From Streptomyces spinoverrucosus (GTDB lineage: Bacteria > Actinomycetota > Actinomycetes > Streptomycetales > Streptomycetaceae), in NCBI RefSeq assembly GCF_006539505.1, contig NZ_BJND01000071.1, forward strand, positions 1-47,187: DNA of 47,187 nucleotides, written 5' to 3'. Position numbers and translations under genes: made by a program. Below, in pieces: positions 17,401 to 25,738 of this stretch (the first letter of the stretch is position 1; each line of letters begins with the position of its first letter). The notes beneath the pieces are model-generated. The model did not search any database. It saw only the letters and a program-made list of their open reading frames with translations, and was not told the origin of the DNA.

Positions 17401-19875
17401 CTAGAGCTTCTCCACCGGCGCGTACCGCAGCAGCAACCGCTTCGGTTTCGCGTCCCCGAAGTCGATCGTCGCCTCGGCGTTCGCACCCGTGCCCTTCACC
17501 GCGACGACGGTGCCGAGCCCGAACTGGTCGTGCGTCACCCGGTCCCCCACCGCCAACCCGACCACCGGCTGCTCGGCCGTCCGCCGCGTGGCGAACCCGG
17601 ACGCGCCCGACGCCGAGGAGCGCGAGCGAGACGAGGACAAGGAGGCCGCCACGCCCGAGACCGGGCCGGCGGGGGCCGCGGAGGCGCCCGTGCGCTTCCA
17701 GTCCACGTGCGCCGCGGGGATCTCCTCCAGGAAGCGGGACGGCGGGTTGTACTGCGGCTGGCCCCAGGCGCTGCGCATCGCCGACCGCGTGAGGTACAGC
17801 CGCTCCCGCGCGCGTGTGATGCCGACGTACGCCAGGCGCCGCTCCTCCTCCAGCTCCTTGGTCTGGCCGAGCGCGCGCATGTGCGGGAAGACGCCGTCCT
17901 CCATGCCGGTGAGGAAGACGACCGGGAACTCCAGGCCCTTGGCGGTGTGCAGGGTCATCAGCGTGATGACGCCTTCGCCCTCCTCCTCGTCCGGGATCTG
18001 GTCGGAGTCGGCGACCAGCGCGACCTGCTCCAGGAAGTCGGCCAGCGTGCCCGCCTCGCCTTCGCCGCGCTCCTGCTCGAACTCCAGGGCGACGGCGGCG
18101 AGTTCCTGGAGGTTCTCGATCCGGGTCTCGTCCTGAGGGTCGGTGGAGGCCTGCAACTCGGCGAGGTAGCCGGTCCGTTCGAGCACGGCCTCCAGGATCG
18201 TCGCCGGCCCGGCGCCGGACTCGACGATCGTACGGAGGTCCTCCATCAGCGTGTTGAACCGCTTCACCGCGTTCGTCGACCGCGCGGCCATGCCGTAGGC
18301 CTCGTCGACCCGCTTGAGCGCCTGCGGGAAGCTGACCTTCTCGCGCTGGGCGAGGGCGTCGATCATCGCCTCGGCGCGGTCGCCGATGCCTCGCTTGGGC
18401 ACGTTGAGGATCCGGCGCAGCGGGACCGAGTCCTCCGGGTTGGCCAGCACCCGCAGGTAGGCAAGGACGTCCCGGACCTCCTTGCGCTCGTAGAAGCGGA
18501 CGCCGCCGACGACCTTGTAGGGCAGGCCGACGCGGATGAAGATCTCTTCGAAGACACGGGACTGGGCGTTCGTCCGGTAGAAGACGGCGACGTCCCCGGC
18601 TTTCGCCTCGCCCGCGTCCGTGAGGCGGTCTATCTCGTCGGCGACGAACTGCGCCTCGTCGTGCTCGGTGTCGGCGACATAGCCGGTGATGCGCGCGCCC
18701 GCGCCCGCGTTGGTCCACAGGTTCTTGGGGCGGCGGGACTCGTTGCGCTCGATGACCGCGTTGGCGGCGGAGAGGATCGTCTGCGTGGAGCGGTAGTTCT
18801 GCTCCAGCAGGATCGTCGTCGCGTCGGGGTAGTCCTCCTCGAACTGGAGGATGTTGCGGATGGTCGCGCCGCGGAAGGCGTAGATCGACTGGTCGGCGTC
18901 ACCCACCACGCACAGCTCGGCGGGCGCCAGGTCGTCCTCGCTGGGCGGTACGTCATCATCGTGCTCGCCCGTGCCGACGAGCTCGCGGACGAGGGCGTAC
19001 TGGGCGTGGTTGGTGTCCTGGTACTCGTCGACCAGGACGTGCCGGAAGCGGCGGCGGTAGTGCTCGGCGACGTCCGGGAAGGCTCGGAGCAGGTTGACCG
19101 TCGTCATGATCAGGTCGTCGAAGTCGAGGGCGTTCGCCTCGCGCAAGCGTGACTGGTACAGCGCGTACGCCTGGGCGAGGGTCTTTTCGAAGCCGTCGGC
19201 GGCCTGGGCGGCGAAGTCCTCCTCGTCGATCAGCTCGTTCTTGAGGTTGCTGATCTTGGCGCTGAAGGACTTGGGCGGGTAGCGCTTGGGGTCGAGGTCC
19301 AGGTCGCGGCAGACCAGGGCCATCAGGCGCTTGCTGTCGGCGGCGTCGTAGATCGAGAAGGACGAGGTGAAGCCGAGCTTCTTGGACTCCCGGCGCAGGA
19401 TGCGCACGCACGCGCTGTGGAAGGTCATCACCCACATCGCGTTGGCGCGGGGGCCGACGAGCTGCTCGACGCGCTCCTTCATCTCGCCCGCCGCCTTGTT
19501 GGTGAAGGTGATCGCGAGGATCTGGCCCGGGTGCACCCCGCGCTCGGCGAGGAGGTAGGCGATGCGGTGGGTGAGGACGCGCGTCTTGCCGGAGCCGGCA
19601 CCGGCCACGATGAGCAGGGGCGAGCCGGAGTGGACGACGGCGGCGCGCTGGTTGTCGTTCAGCCCCTGCAGGAGCGCGGCGGAGTCCACGGCGGGGCGCG
19701 GGGCGCCGTCGCGGTAGTAGGCGTCCCGGTCCGGGGGCACGTCGAACTTCCCGCCGAACAGATCGTCCGGAATCGACTCCGGAGCGTGATCGTCCTCGGG
19801 CGGCGGCGGAGGCTCCTCGTGGGCCCGTGGGGCCTGGAGGTCCGCCAGGAAGCTGTCGTCAAAGAGGCTGCTCAT
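17401..19875 (-). CDS. pcrA: UvrD/PcrA-type superfamily 1 DNA helicase
   Basis: An 824-residue protein starting at ATG 19875 (MSSLFDDSFLADL). Walker A GAGSGKT is at 92-98. Further along are the DEYQDTN Walker B, GDADQSIYAFRGA, NYRST, TLHTAKGLEFPVV and VGITRARERLYL motifs, so all SF1A helicase motifs are intact. The C-terminus (about 775-824) holds the Tudor-like segment VGDRVTHDQFGLGTVV that binds RNA polymerase in PcrA. The first 70 residues are an acidic Pro-rich extension. It is a 3'-5' ATP-dependent helicase for nucleotide excision repair and removal of stalled polymerase or RecA. A perfect RecA-NDp-type promoter lies directly upstream. Confidence 0.96.
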   Translation of the reverse strand: MSSLFDDSFLADLQAPRAHEEPPPPPEDDHAPESIPDDLFGGKFDVPPDRDAYYRDGAPRPAVDSAALLQGLNDNQRAAVVHSGSPLLIVAGAGSGKTRVLTHRIAYLLAERGVHPGQILAITFTNKAAGEMKERVEQLVGPRANAMWVMTFHSACVRILRRESKKLGFTSSFSIYDAADSKRLMALVCRDLDLDPKRYPPKSFSAKISNLKNELIDEEDFAAQAADGFEKTLAQAYALYQSRLREANALDFDDLIMTTVNLLRAFPDVAEHYRRRFRHVLVDEYQDTNHAQYALVRELVGTGEHDDDVPPSEDDLAPAELCVVGDADQSIYAFRGATIRNILQFEEDYPDATTILLEQNYRSTQTILSAANAVIERNESRRPKNLWTNAGAGARITGYVADTEHDEAQFVADEIDRLTDAGEAKAGDVAVFYRTNAQSRVFEEIFIRVGLPYKVVGGVRFYERKEVRDVLAYLRVLANPEDSVPLRRILNVPKRGIGDRAEAMIDALAQREKVSFPQALKRVDEAYGMAARSTNAVKRFNTLMEDLRTIVESGAGPATILEAVLERTGYLAELQASTDPQDETRIENLQELAAVALEFEQERGEGEAGTLADFLEQVALVADSDQIPDEEEGEGVITLMTLHTAKGLEFPVVFLTGMEDGVFPHMRALGQTKELEEERRLAYVGITRARERLYLTRSAMRSAWGQPQYNPPSRFLEEIPAAHVDWKRTGASAAPAGPVSGVAASLSSSRSRSSASGASGFATRRTAEQPVVGLAVGDRVTHDQFGLGTVVAVKGTGANAEATIDFGDAKPKRLLLRYAPVEKL

Positions 19876-19884
19876 CGCTCTCCG

Positions 19885-19907
19885 AGTCTAGGGCGCCCCA
19901 CTGACAA
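19885..19907 (-). promoter_or_regulatory. RecA-NDp/PafBC-type promoter of pcrA
   Basis: Read on the minus strand: TTGTCAGTG (19907-19899), eight bases (GGGCGCCC), then TAGACT (19890-19885). It matches TTGTCRGTG-N8-TAnnnT at every defined position. The ATG at 19875 lies 9 nt after the -10, so the 5' UTR is almost absent. Confidence 0.8.
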
Positions 19908-20194
19908 CCCGCGGCCGCCCCGGAAATCCCGGCCGGGAAAGCGGGCGATCTTGTGGAGGGAGGCGGGAGTCACAGGTGTAACGATCTACGGGATCCCCCT
20001 CGCCGCATCACTCGGACCCCCGCACCGGCCAGGCGCTCACCGTCCGAACACGATCTCACGCGGGCCGTAACGGCTGACTAAAGGTCACGAAAATGTATCG
20101 GGCATATCACCCATCAACCTTCACACGGGCCACACGAGTTGGCTACCGTGCCGGTCAGGCCGCACGACCCCCACCGGCGAACGTCGCCGGGCCG

Positions 20195-20352
20195 CGCGGC
20201 CTCCGCCGAGTCCGGTGCGCCACGAGGCAGCCGGAGCCGGGGACCCACCGAACTTGGGGTGAATCGGTCAAACTCCCTTACCGGGAGCGGACCGTAGGGC
20301 AACCCTTCCGAACCACCCGCCCGAACCCGACAGCTAACCCGGTAGGCGGCAC
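20195..20352 (+). promoter_or_regulatory. c-di-AMP (ydaO/yuaA) riboswitch
   Basis: The conserved core blocks appear in order: GGGGACCCACC and GGGGTGAATCGG (about 20239-20267), CCGTAGGGCAACCCTTCCG (20291-20309), and CCCGACAGCTAACCCGGTAGG (about 20326-20346). It ends just before the ribosome site of the NlpC/P60 gene at 20372. In this class c-di-AMP binding normally lowers expression. Several Streptomyces cell-wall hydrolase genes carry this element. The 5' boundary is approximate. The upstream part (19908-20190) shows nothing else I can name. Confidence 0.88.
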
Positions 20353-20371
20353 ATGGAAGGAGTCGCCTCCT

Positions 20372-21553
20372 TTGGCGTCGCACCGCAAGTCGCGCCCCAC
20401 GGGCGCGCGCGTCGCAGGCATACGGACCCCCGCCCTCGCCACCGCTGCCCTGACCTCCGTGGCCCTGCTCTCCCAGACCGCCAACGCGGCACCCTCGGCC
20501 GACGACAAGCCGAGTCTCGAAGAGGTCGAGAAGAAGGTCGACGACCTCTACCGCCAGGCGGAGTCGGCGACCGAGAAGTACAACGCGGCCAAGGAGAAGA
20601 CCGCGAAGCAGCGCAAGCGCGTCGACACCCTCCTGGACGACGTCGCCCAGCGCACGCAGAAACTCAACGAGGCGCGCGAGGAGCTGGGAACGTACGCCGC
20701 CGCCCAGTACCGCACCGGCGCGTCCGTCCCCGACACCGCCACCTTCCTGCTCGCCGACTCCCCGCAGGACTACTTCGACCAGACCCAGCTGATGGGTCGG
20801 CTGACCAACCGTCAGAAGGACGCGGTCGACGAGTACTTCACCGAGCAGTCGGCGACGATGCAGAAGCGCCAGGAGGCCACCGAGAGCCTGGCGACGCTCA
20901 CCGAGTCGCAGAGCGACCTGCAGACGGCCAAGACCACCGTCCAGAAGAAGCTCGCCGACGCGCGGGAACTGCTGTCGAAGCTGACCGCCGAGGAGAAGGC
21001 CCGCCTCGCGGCGATCGAGAAGCAGAAGCAGGAGGAGGCCGAGCGCAAGGCCGCCGAGCTCGCCCGCCAACAGGCGGAGGAGCAGCGACGCCAGGAGGCG
21101 GCGCAGCAGGAGCAGGAGTCGGCCGGCGGCGGTTCCTCAGCCGGCACGGGCACCGAGTCCGGCTCCGGCACCTCCGTGTCGGACTCCGCGTACGCCACCA
21201 AGGCCGAGAAGGCGCTCGCCTTCGCCCGCGCGCAGATCGGCAAGCCGTACGTCTGGGGCGCCACCGGCCCCGACTCCTACGACTGCTCCGGCCTCACCCA
21301 GGGCGCGTGGAAGGCGGCCGGCGTCAGCCTGCCCCGCACCACCTACGACCAGGTCAACGCGGGCACGACGGTCTCCATCGCCGCCGCCCAGCCGGGTGAC
21401 CTGATCTTCTTCTACGACGACGTCACCCACGTCGGCCTCTACATCGGCAACGGCATGATGATCCACGCCCCGAAGCCGGGCGCGTACGTCCGCGAGGAGT
21501 CGGTCTACTACGACGGCGAGTCCTCCATCCACAGCGTCGTCCGCCCGGCCTGA
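20372..21553 (+). CDS. secreted NlpC/P60 peptidoglycan endopeptidase, riboswitch-controlled
   Basis: A 393-residue protein. The likely start is TTG 20372 (LASHRKSRPTG), with GGAAGGAG 9 nt upstream; the open frame back to 20093 runs through the riboswitch and is not coding. The signal peptide is 1-39 (cut near TANA). Residues about 48-250 are a long Lys/Glu/Gln coiled coil like the N-terminus of mycobacterial RipA-type enzymes. A Gly/Ser linker follows, then an NlpC/P60 domain (about 275-393) with the catalytic Cys in YDCSGL and His in THVGLYIGN, plus IHAP. It cleaves stem-peptide bonds, probably D-Glu-mDAP type. Its paralogue lies at 22440. Confidence 0.9.
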   Translation: MASHRKSRPTGARVAGIRTPALATAALTSVALLSQTANAAPSADDKPSLEEVEKKVDDLYRQAESATEKYNAAKEKTAKQRKRVDTLLDDVAQRTQKLNEAREELGTYAAAQYRTGASVPDTATFLLADSPQDYFDQTQLMGRLTNRQKDAVDEYFTEQSATMQKRQEATESLATLTESQSDLQTAKTTVQKKLADARELLSKLTAEEKARLAAIEKQKQEEAERKAAELARQQAEEQRRQEAAQQEQESAGGGSSAGTGTESGSGTSVSDSAYATKAEKALAFARAQIGKPYVWGATGPDSYDCSGLTQGAWKAAGVSLPRTTYDQVNAGTTVSIAAAQPGDLIFFYDDVTHVGLYIGNGMMIHAPKPGAYVREESVYYDGESSIHSVVRPA

Positions 21554-21630
21554 CAACCGGCGCCGAAAGGCGACTGCAGGGCACGCGCGCGTGCGGCGGT
21601 TTCCGCGGTATGCGCGCGTGCGGCAGGACG

Positions 21631-21984
21631 TCAGGTCCAGAGCACGGCGATGAAGATGTTCGCCGTGGTCAGCAGGCCCACCAGCCCGAACATGCCCTTG
21701 TCCACCTTCTCCTCGTCCCGCTTCACATAGACGAGGCCGAGGATCACGATCAGCAGGGCCAGCTTCACGCCGATCTTGATGTTGTTGACGGGCTGGTCGT
21801 CGGCCTGGTTGAGGCCGACCAGGATCACGCCGGTGACCAGCATGGTCAGCGCGCCGTGCAGCATCGCCGGGACGAATCGTGCGGTGCCCTGGCCCATCGC
21901 CTTCATCTGGGTGAGGAAACCACCGAGCAGGGAGGCGATACCGACGATGTGCAGGCCGACGAAGAGGTGGATGAGTACGTCCAT
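21631..21984 (-). CDS. small four-helix integral membrane protein
   Basis: A 117-residue protein starting at ATG 21984, without a clear ribosome site. On the minus strand TAGGCT lies 10-15 nt upstream of the ATG and could be a -10 for a nearly leaderless mRNA. Four hydrophobic segments lie at about 3-24, 39-61, 72-87 and 97-115, separated by short charged loops (NQADDQPVNNIK and KRDEEKVDKG). Similar proteins are annotated only as integral membrane proteins. It lies between the two NlpC/P60 genes on the opposite strand. The role is unknown. Confidence 0.8.
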   Translation of the reverse strand: MDVLIHLFVGLHIVGIASLLGGFLTQMKAMGQGTARFVPAMLHGALTMLVTGVILVGLNQADDQPVNNIKIGVKLALLIVILGLVYVKRDEEKVDKGMFGLVGLLTTANIFIAVLWT

Positions 21985-22229
21985 GGGGCCGGAGCCTAAT
22001 CAGGGGGTTCCGGACCACCGACACCGGGCCGCCAGCGGAACACACGGTGACTGCATATATGCGCGCCATAGCACCCCGGCCCTCGCACCCGCCCCCGGAA
22101 TCGCCGCATCGGTCATCGCGCTGCGTGAAGACGACGACCCAGAATCGGGATCACGATCACATACGGTCACCCACCGATCCCCTGTCGTCACTTCCGCACA
22201 AGGCGTCACCCCGCCGAAACGCCCGGGTC

Positions 22230-22350
22230 TAGCGTCCTGCACCAGGTGACCGGCTCCCCACCGCCGCCCACGGCCAGGGGCGGCAGCCGGGCACCACCGC
22301 CGAGAAGGTCCGGCGGCGCCCCGTATCCCCTGTGCGGGGCGCCGCCGGAC
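22230..22350 (+). promoter_or_regulatory. promoter -10 and strong hairpin in the leader of the second NlpC/P60 gene
   Basis: TAGCGT at 22230-22235 is a candidate -10. Downstream, 22308-22323 and 22335-22350 form a perfect 16-bp stem (GTCCGGCGGCGCCCCG) with an 11-nt loop, 90 bp before the GTG at 22440. No plus-strand gene ends nearby for it to terminate, so it probably sits in the leader as an attenuator or stability element. The rest of 21985-22229 shows nothing I can name. Confidence 0.5.
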
Positions 22351-22439
22351 GCGTAAGCCGCCCCGGCGGTCGTACGTCCACCCGGTGGCCGTACGGACAC
22401 GGCGGTCGCCCGAGTCGCAGGAAAGGACGTGCAGTCCAC

Positions 22440-23507
22440 GTGGCAGCGCACCGCAAGGCCCGACAACGCTCGGCCCACGGCACCAAGGCCCGTACGGCGG
22501 CGACGATAGCCCTCGCGGGCGCGGCGACCGCCACGGGCCTCGACGGGACGGGCCACGCCGAGCCTCAGCTGACGCCGGGGCAGGTCAAGGCCAAGGTGGA
22601 CAAGCTGTACCAGGAGGCGGAGGTCGCCACCGAGAAGTACAACGGCGCGAAGGAGCAGGCCGGCGCGGCGCGGAAACGGCTGAGCGCCCTGCAGGGCGAG
22701 GCGGCCCGCAAGGAGGACCGGCTCAACTCCGCCCGGGACGCGCTCGGTTCCTACGCCGCCGCCCAGTACCGGGACGGCGGCGTCGACCCCGCCCTGCGAC
22801 TGGCCCTCTCCGACGACCCCGACCAGTACCTCGACGGCGCCGCCTTCGCCGAACGCGCGGGGGACCGGCAGGCGGCCGCCGTCGCACGCGTACGCCGGCA
22901 GCTGCGGGAGATCGAGCAGCTGCGCGGCGCCGCACGCATCGAACTGGCCTCGCTCCAGTCACGGCAGGCCGAACTGAACCGGCACAAGAAAACCGTCACC
23001 GGCAAGCTGGACGAGGCACGGCGGCTGCTGTCCCAGCTGACGGCCGAGGAACGGGCACGGCTCGCGCAGGGCGACGGCACCGACCGCGCCTCACGCGCCT
23101 CGACAGGCGGCCGCGACAGCCTCCAGGCGCCCGGGGCCGCCACGGCGACGGCGCCCAACTCCCGCGCCGCGGCCGCCGTCTCGTACGCCTACCAGAAGCT
23201 CGGCAGCCCCTACGTCTGGGGCGCCACCGGTCCCAACGCCTTCGACTGCTCGGGCCTGATCCAGGCGGCGTACCGCTCCGCCGGGGTCTCCCTGCCCCGC
23301 ACCACCTACGCCCAGATCGACGCGGGCCGCCGCGTCTCACGCGCCGAACTGCTCCCCGGCGACCTGGTGTTCTTCTACTCCGGCATCAGCCACGTCGGCC
23401 TCTACGTCGGCAACGGCCAGATGATCCACGCGCCCAACCCCTCGGCTCCGGTCCGTCTGGCCCCGCTGGACGAGATGCCGTTCGCCGGGGCGACCCGGGT
23501 GGTCTGA
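22440..23507 (+). CDS. secreted NlpC/P60 peptidoglycan endopeptidase
   Basis: A 355-residue protein starting at GTG 22440 (VAAHRKARQRS), with AGGAAAGGA 10 nt upstream. It is a paralogue of the protein at 20372: signal peptide about 1-41 (ATIALAGAATATGL then GHAEP), coiled coil about 45-210, an Ala-rich linker, and NlpC/P60 domain from about 238 with YVWGATGPNAFDCSGL, the His in SHVGLYVGN and IHAPNPS. The coiled coil is shorter and more Arg-rich than in the paralogue. It lacks the c-di-AMP riboswitch and instead has a strong hairpin in its leader, so the two enzymes are probably regulated differently. Confidence 0.9.
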   Translation: MAAHRKARQRSAHGTKARTAATIALAGAATATGLDGTGHAEPQLTPGQVKAKVDKLYQEAEVATEKYNGAKEQAGAARKRLSALQGEAARKEDRLNSARDALGSYAAAQYRDGGVDPALRLALSDDPDQYLDGAAFAERAGDRQAAAVARVRRQLREIEQLRGAARIELASLQSRQAELNRHKKTVTGKLDEARRLLSQLTAEERARLAQGDGTDRASRASTGGRDSLQAPGAATATAPNSRAAAAVSYAYQKLGSPYVWGATGPNAFDCSGLIQAAYRSAGVSLPRTTYAQIDAGRRVSRAELLPGDLVFFYSGISHVGLYVGNGQMIHAPNPSAPVRLAPLDEMPFAGATRVV

Positions 23508-23517
23508 CGCGCGGCTG

Positions 23518-24264
23518 TCACACCAGCCGTCGGGCCGTCGCCCACCGGGTCAGCTCGTGCCGGTTGGAGAGCTGGAGCTTCCTGAGGACCGCCGAGACGT
23601 GGGACTCGACGGTCTTCACGGAGATGTACAGCTGCTTGGCGATCTCCTTGTACGCGTAGCCACGGGCGATGAGCCTCAGGACCTCCCGCTCACGCTGGGT
23701 GAGACGGTCCAGGTCCTCGTCGACCGGTGGGGCGTCGGTGGAGGCGAAGGCGTCGAGGACGAAGCCGGCCAGACGCGGTGAGAAGACCGCGTCGCCCTCC
23801 TGGACCCGGAAGATCGAGTCGACCAGGTCCGTGCCGGTGATCGTCTTCGTGACGTATCCCCGCGCGCCGCCGCGGATCACTCCGATCACATCCTCCGCCG
23901 CGTCCGAGACGGACAGGGCGAGGAAACGGACCGGCTGCTCGGCGTCGGCCATCAAGGCGGCGCAGCGGCGCAGCACTTCGACCCCGCCGCCACCCGGGAG
24001 GTGCACGTCGAGGAGGACCACCTCGGGACGGGTCGCGGTGATGACCGTGACCGCCTGGTCGACGTCCGCGGCCTCGCCGACGACCTCGACGCCCGTCTGC
24101 TCGGTCAGGCCGATCTCGGCCTGCACGCCCGTACGGAACATCCGGTGGTCGTCGACGAGGACCACGCGCACGTGCCGCTGTCCCGCGCCGCCGCCCGGCG
24201 TCTGTGCGGGCGCGGCCGCCTCCTCCGCTCCCGCCGTACCGTTCGCCTCGGTCGGGTCGCTCAT
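23518..24264 (-). CDS. LuxR-family response regulator
   Basis: A 248-residue protein starting at ATG 24264, which overlaps the stop of the kinase gene (ATGA). An Ala/Gly-rich 30-residue lead precedes the receiver domain (about 32-155): acidic pair DD at 38-39, phosphoacceptor D86 in LLDVHLP and K140 in YVTK. The LuxR helix-turn-helix covers about 185-245 (LTQREREVLRLIARG and VKTVESHVSAVLRKL). It is co-translated with the PspC kinase upstream. Likely targets include the divergent PspC/LiaF-like gene and its own operon, whose shared promoter region has repeated ATCAGGG elements. Confidence 0.93.
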   Translation of the reverse strand: MSDPTEANGTAGAEEAAAPAQTPGGGAGQRHVRVVLVDDHRMFRTGVQAEIGLTEQTGVEVVGEAADVDQAVTVITATRPEVVLLDVHLPGGGGVEVLRRCAALMADAEQPVRFLALSVSDAAEDVIGVIRGGARGYVTKTITGTDLVDSIFRVQEGDAVFSPRLAGFVLDAFASTDAPPVDEDLDRLTQREREVLRLIARGYAYKEIAKQLYISVKTVESHVSAVLRKLQLSNRHELTRWATARRLV

Positions 24265-25559
24265 GACGTCTTCTCCGCCCTCTCCATCTCCAGCTCGACC
24301 TCCGTGCCGCCGCCCGGCACCGCCCGCAGCCGGGCCGTACCGCCGTTGCGCTCCATGCGGCCGATGATCGATTCTCTGACGCCCATGCGGTCGGCGGGTA
24401 TCGAATCGAGGTCGAAGCCGGGACCGCGGTCCCGGACGGACACGAAGACCGTCTTTCCCTCGACTTCGGCGTAGACCTGCACGGCGCCGCCCTCGCCACC
24501 GTACTTGGCGGCGTTCACCATCGCCTCGCGCGCGGCTTGCATCTGTGCGCCGATCTTCTCGTCGAGCGGGCAGTCGCCGACCACGACGACCTCTATGGGG
24601 ACGCCGTGCTTGTCCTCCACCTCCGCGGCGTTGCGCCGTACCGCGTCGGCGAGGGTGGTCGGCTCGTCGGCCTCGTCCTTGCCGGTGCCCTCCGGTTTGT
24701 AGAGCCAGGTGCGCAGGTCGCGCTCCTGGGCGCGGGCGAGGCGGCGCACCTCGTTGGGGTTGTCCGCGTTGCGCTGTATCAGCGTCAGGGTGTGCAGCAC
24801 CGAGTCGTGGACGTGGGCCGCGACCTCCGCGCGCTCCTGGGCACGGATGCGCATCAGGCGCTCCTCGGACAGGTCCTGGGTCATACGGACGAGGTACGGA
24901 CCGGCGAGGAGCGTTATACCGACAAGCACCGCGAGGGCCGCCTGCAGGACAGAGCCGAGGTGGGCGGCGGAGCCCTGGAGCACGAAGACGCCGGTAACGC
25001 CGGTCGTGACCAGCAGGACGCCGGCCACCGCGCGCAGCAAGGTGAGGGTGCGCTTGCGGCGGCCCACCTCGACCCAGCGGGCCCGGCGGGCGTTGTCCGC
25101 CTGGCGCCACACCAGGGCGACACCGGCGCCGACCAGCACGGTCGGCAGGAGGTAGGCCTGGGCGCCGCGGCCCAGGTTCACATTGCCCACGAAGACCATG
25201 GCCACGACGACCATGAGGAGCAGGGCGACGATCTGGCCCTTGTCCGGTTTACGGGCCACGAGTCTCTTGCGGCCGTCGGCAGAGGTCTCGGTGGTGACCA
25301 GGGACGGCGGCTTCTGTGCCTCGACGCCGCCGACGCCGAGCGGCACGAAGAACCAGAAGGCGGCGTAGAGCAGCGCGCCGAGGCCGTCGGCCATGAACAG
25401 GCCCACGAACACCAGGCGCACCCAGATAACAGGCAGGCCGAGATGCCCGGCGAGCCCCCGCGCCACGCCACCGAGCCAGCGTCCGTCACTGCTGCGGTAG
25501 AGCTTGCGCGGCGGCCGCGGTTCGTCGAGTGGCGCTGCTGCGGTTGCGGCTTCCGGCAT
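24261..25559 (-). CDS. PspC-domain sensor histidine kinase
   Basis: A 432-residue protein. The start is given as ATG 25559 (MPEAATAAA); GTG 25574 is an alternative, as neither has a strong ribosome site. Residues 17-78 form a PspC domain (KLYRSSDGRWLGGVARGLAGHLG, then a membrane helix). Further helices lie at about 110-124, 134-151, 172-192 and 203-222. The H-box HVHDSVLHTLTL gives phosphoacceptor H251, followed by an N-box (AREAMVNAAKYGG) and a G-box (RDRGPGFDLDSI, then GGGTEVELEM). PspC and LiaF-type modules point to cell-envelope stress sensing, with phosphotransfer to the regulator at 23518. Confidence 0.9.
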   Translation of the reverse strand: MPEAATAAAPLDEPRPPRKLYRSSDGRWLGGVARGLAGHLGLPVIWVRLVFVGLFMADGLGALLYAAFWFFVPLGVGGVEAQKPPSLVTTETSADGRKRLVARKPDKGQIVALLLMVVVAMVFVGNVNLGRGAQAYLLPTVLVGAGVALVWRQADNARRARWVEVGRRKRTLTLLRAVAGVLLVTTGVTGVFVLQGSAAHLGSVLQAALAVLVGITLLAGPYLVRMTQDLSEERLMRIRAQERAEVAAHVHDSVLHTLTLIQRNADNPNEVRRLARAQERDLRTWLYKPEGTGKDEADEPTTLADAVRRNAAEVEDKHGVPIEVVVVGDCPLDEKIGAQMQAAREAMVNAAKYGGEGGAVQVYAEVEGKTVFVSVRDRGPGFDLDSIPADRMGVRESIIGRMERNGGTARLRAVPGGGTEVELEMERAEKTS

Positions 25560-25593
25560 GCCACTGATGGTCACACGGCCGGCGGGCCGGAGC

Positions 25594-25684
25594 ATCAGGG
25601 TCGACCCCCGAGACTCCCCTGATCTTCGACGGGCCGGTCCGTCGAACGCTTCCCCCGCCTCGGCTCAGGGGCGATATCAGGGTC
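25594..25684. promoter_or_regulatory. divergent promoter region with repeated ATCAGGG elements
   Basis: ATCAGGGTC occurs at 25594-25602 and 25676-25684, and an inverted CCCTGAT at 25617-25623. They lie between the kinase and the PspC/LiaF-like genes. Such repeats suit a dimeric response regulator that acts on both directions. This is a candidate only. Confidence 0.45.
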
Positions 25685-25738
25685 CGGCCAGGGTCATTCC
25701 GACTCCCGCGGCGGCGGCTCGCCCGTCACCATGGACCC

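Noticed and set aside
17530..19152. 540-residue plus-strand frame opposite pcrA
   Set aside because: It lies entirely antisense to an intact helicase gene and has no recognisable domain.
20093..20371. N-terminal extension of the first NlpC/P60 protein from ATG 20093
   Set aside because: It would translate straight through the c-di-AMP riboswitch and hide the signal peptide. TTG 20372 has a good ribosome site.
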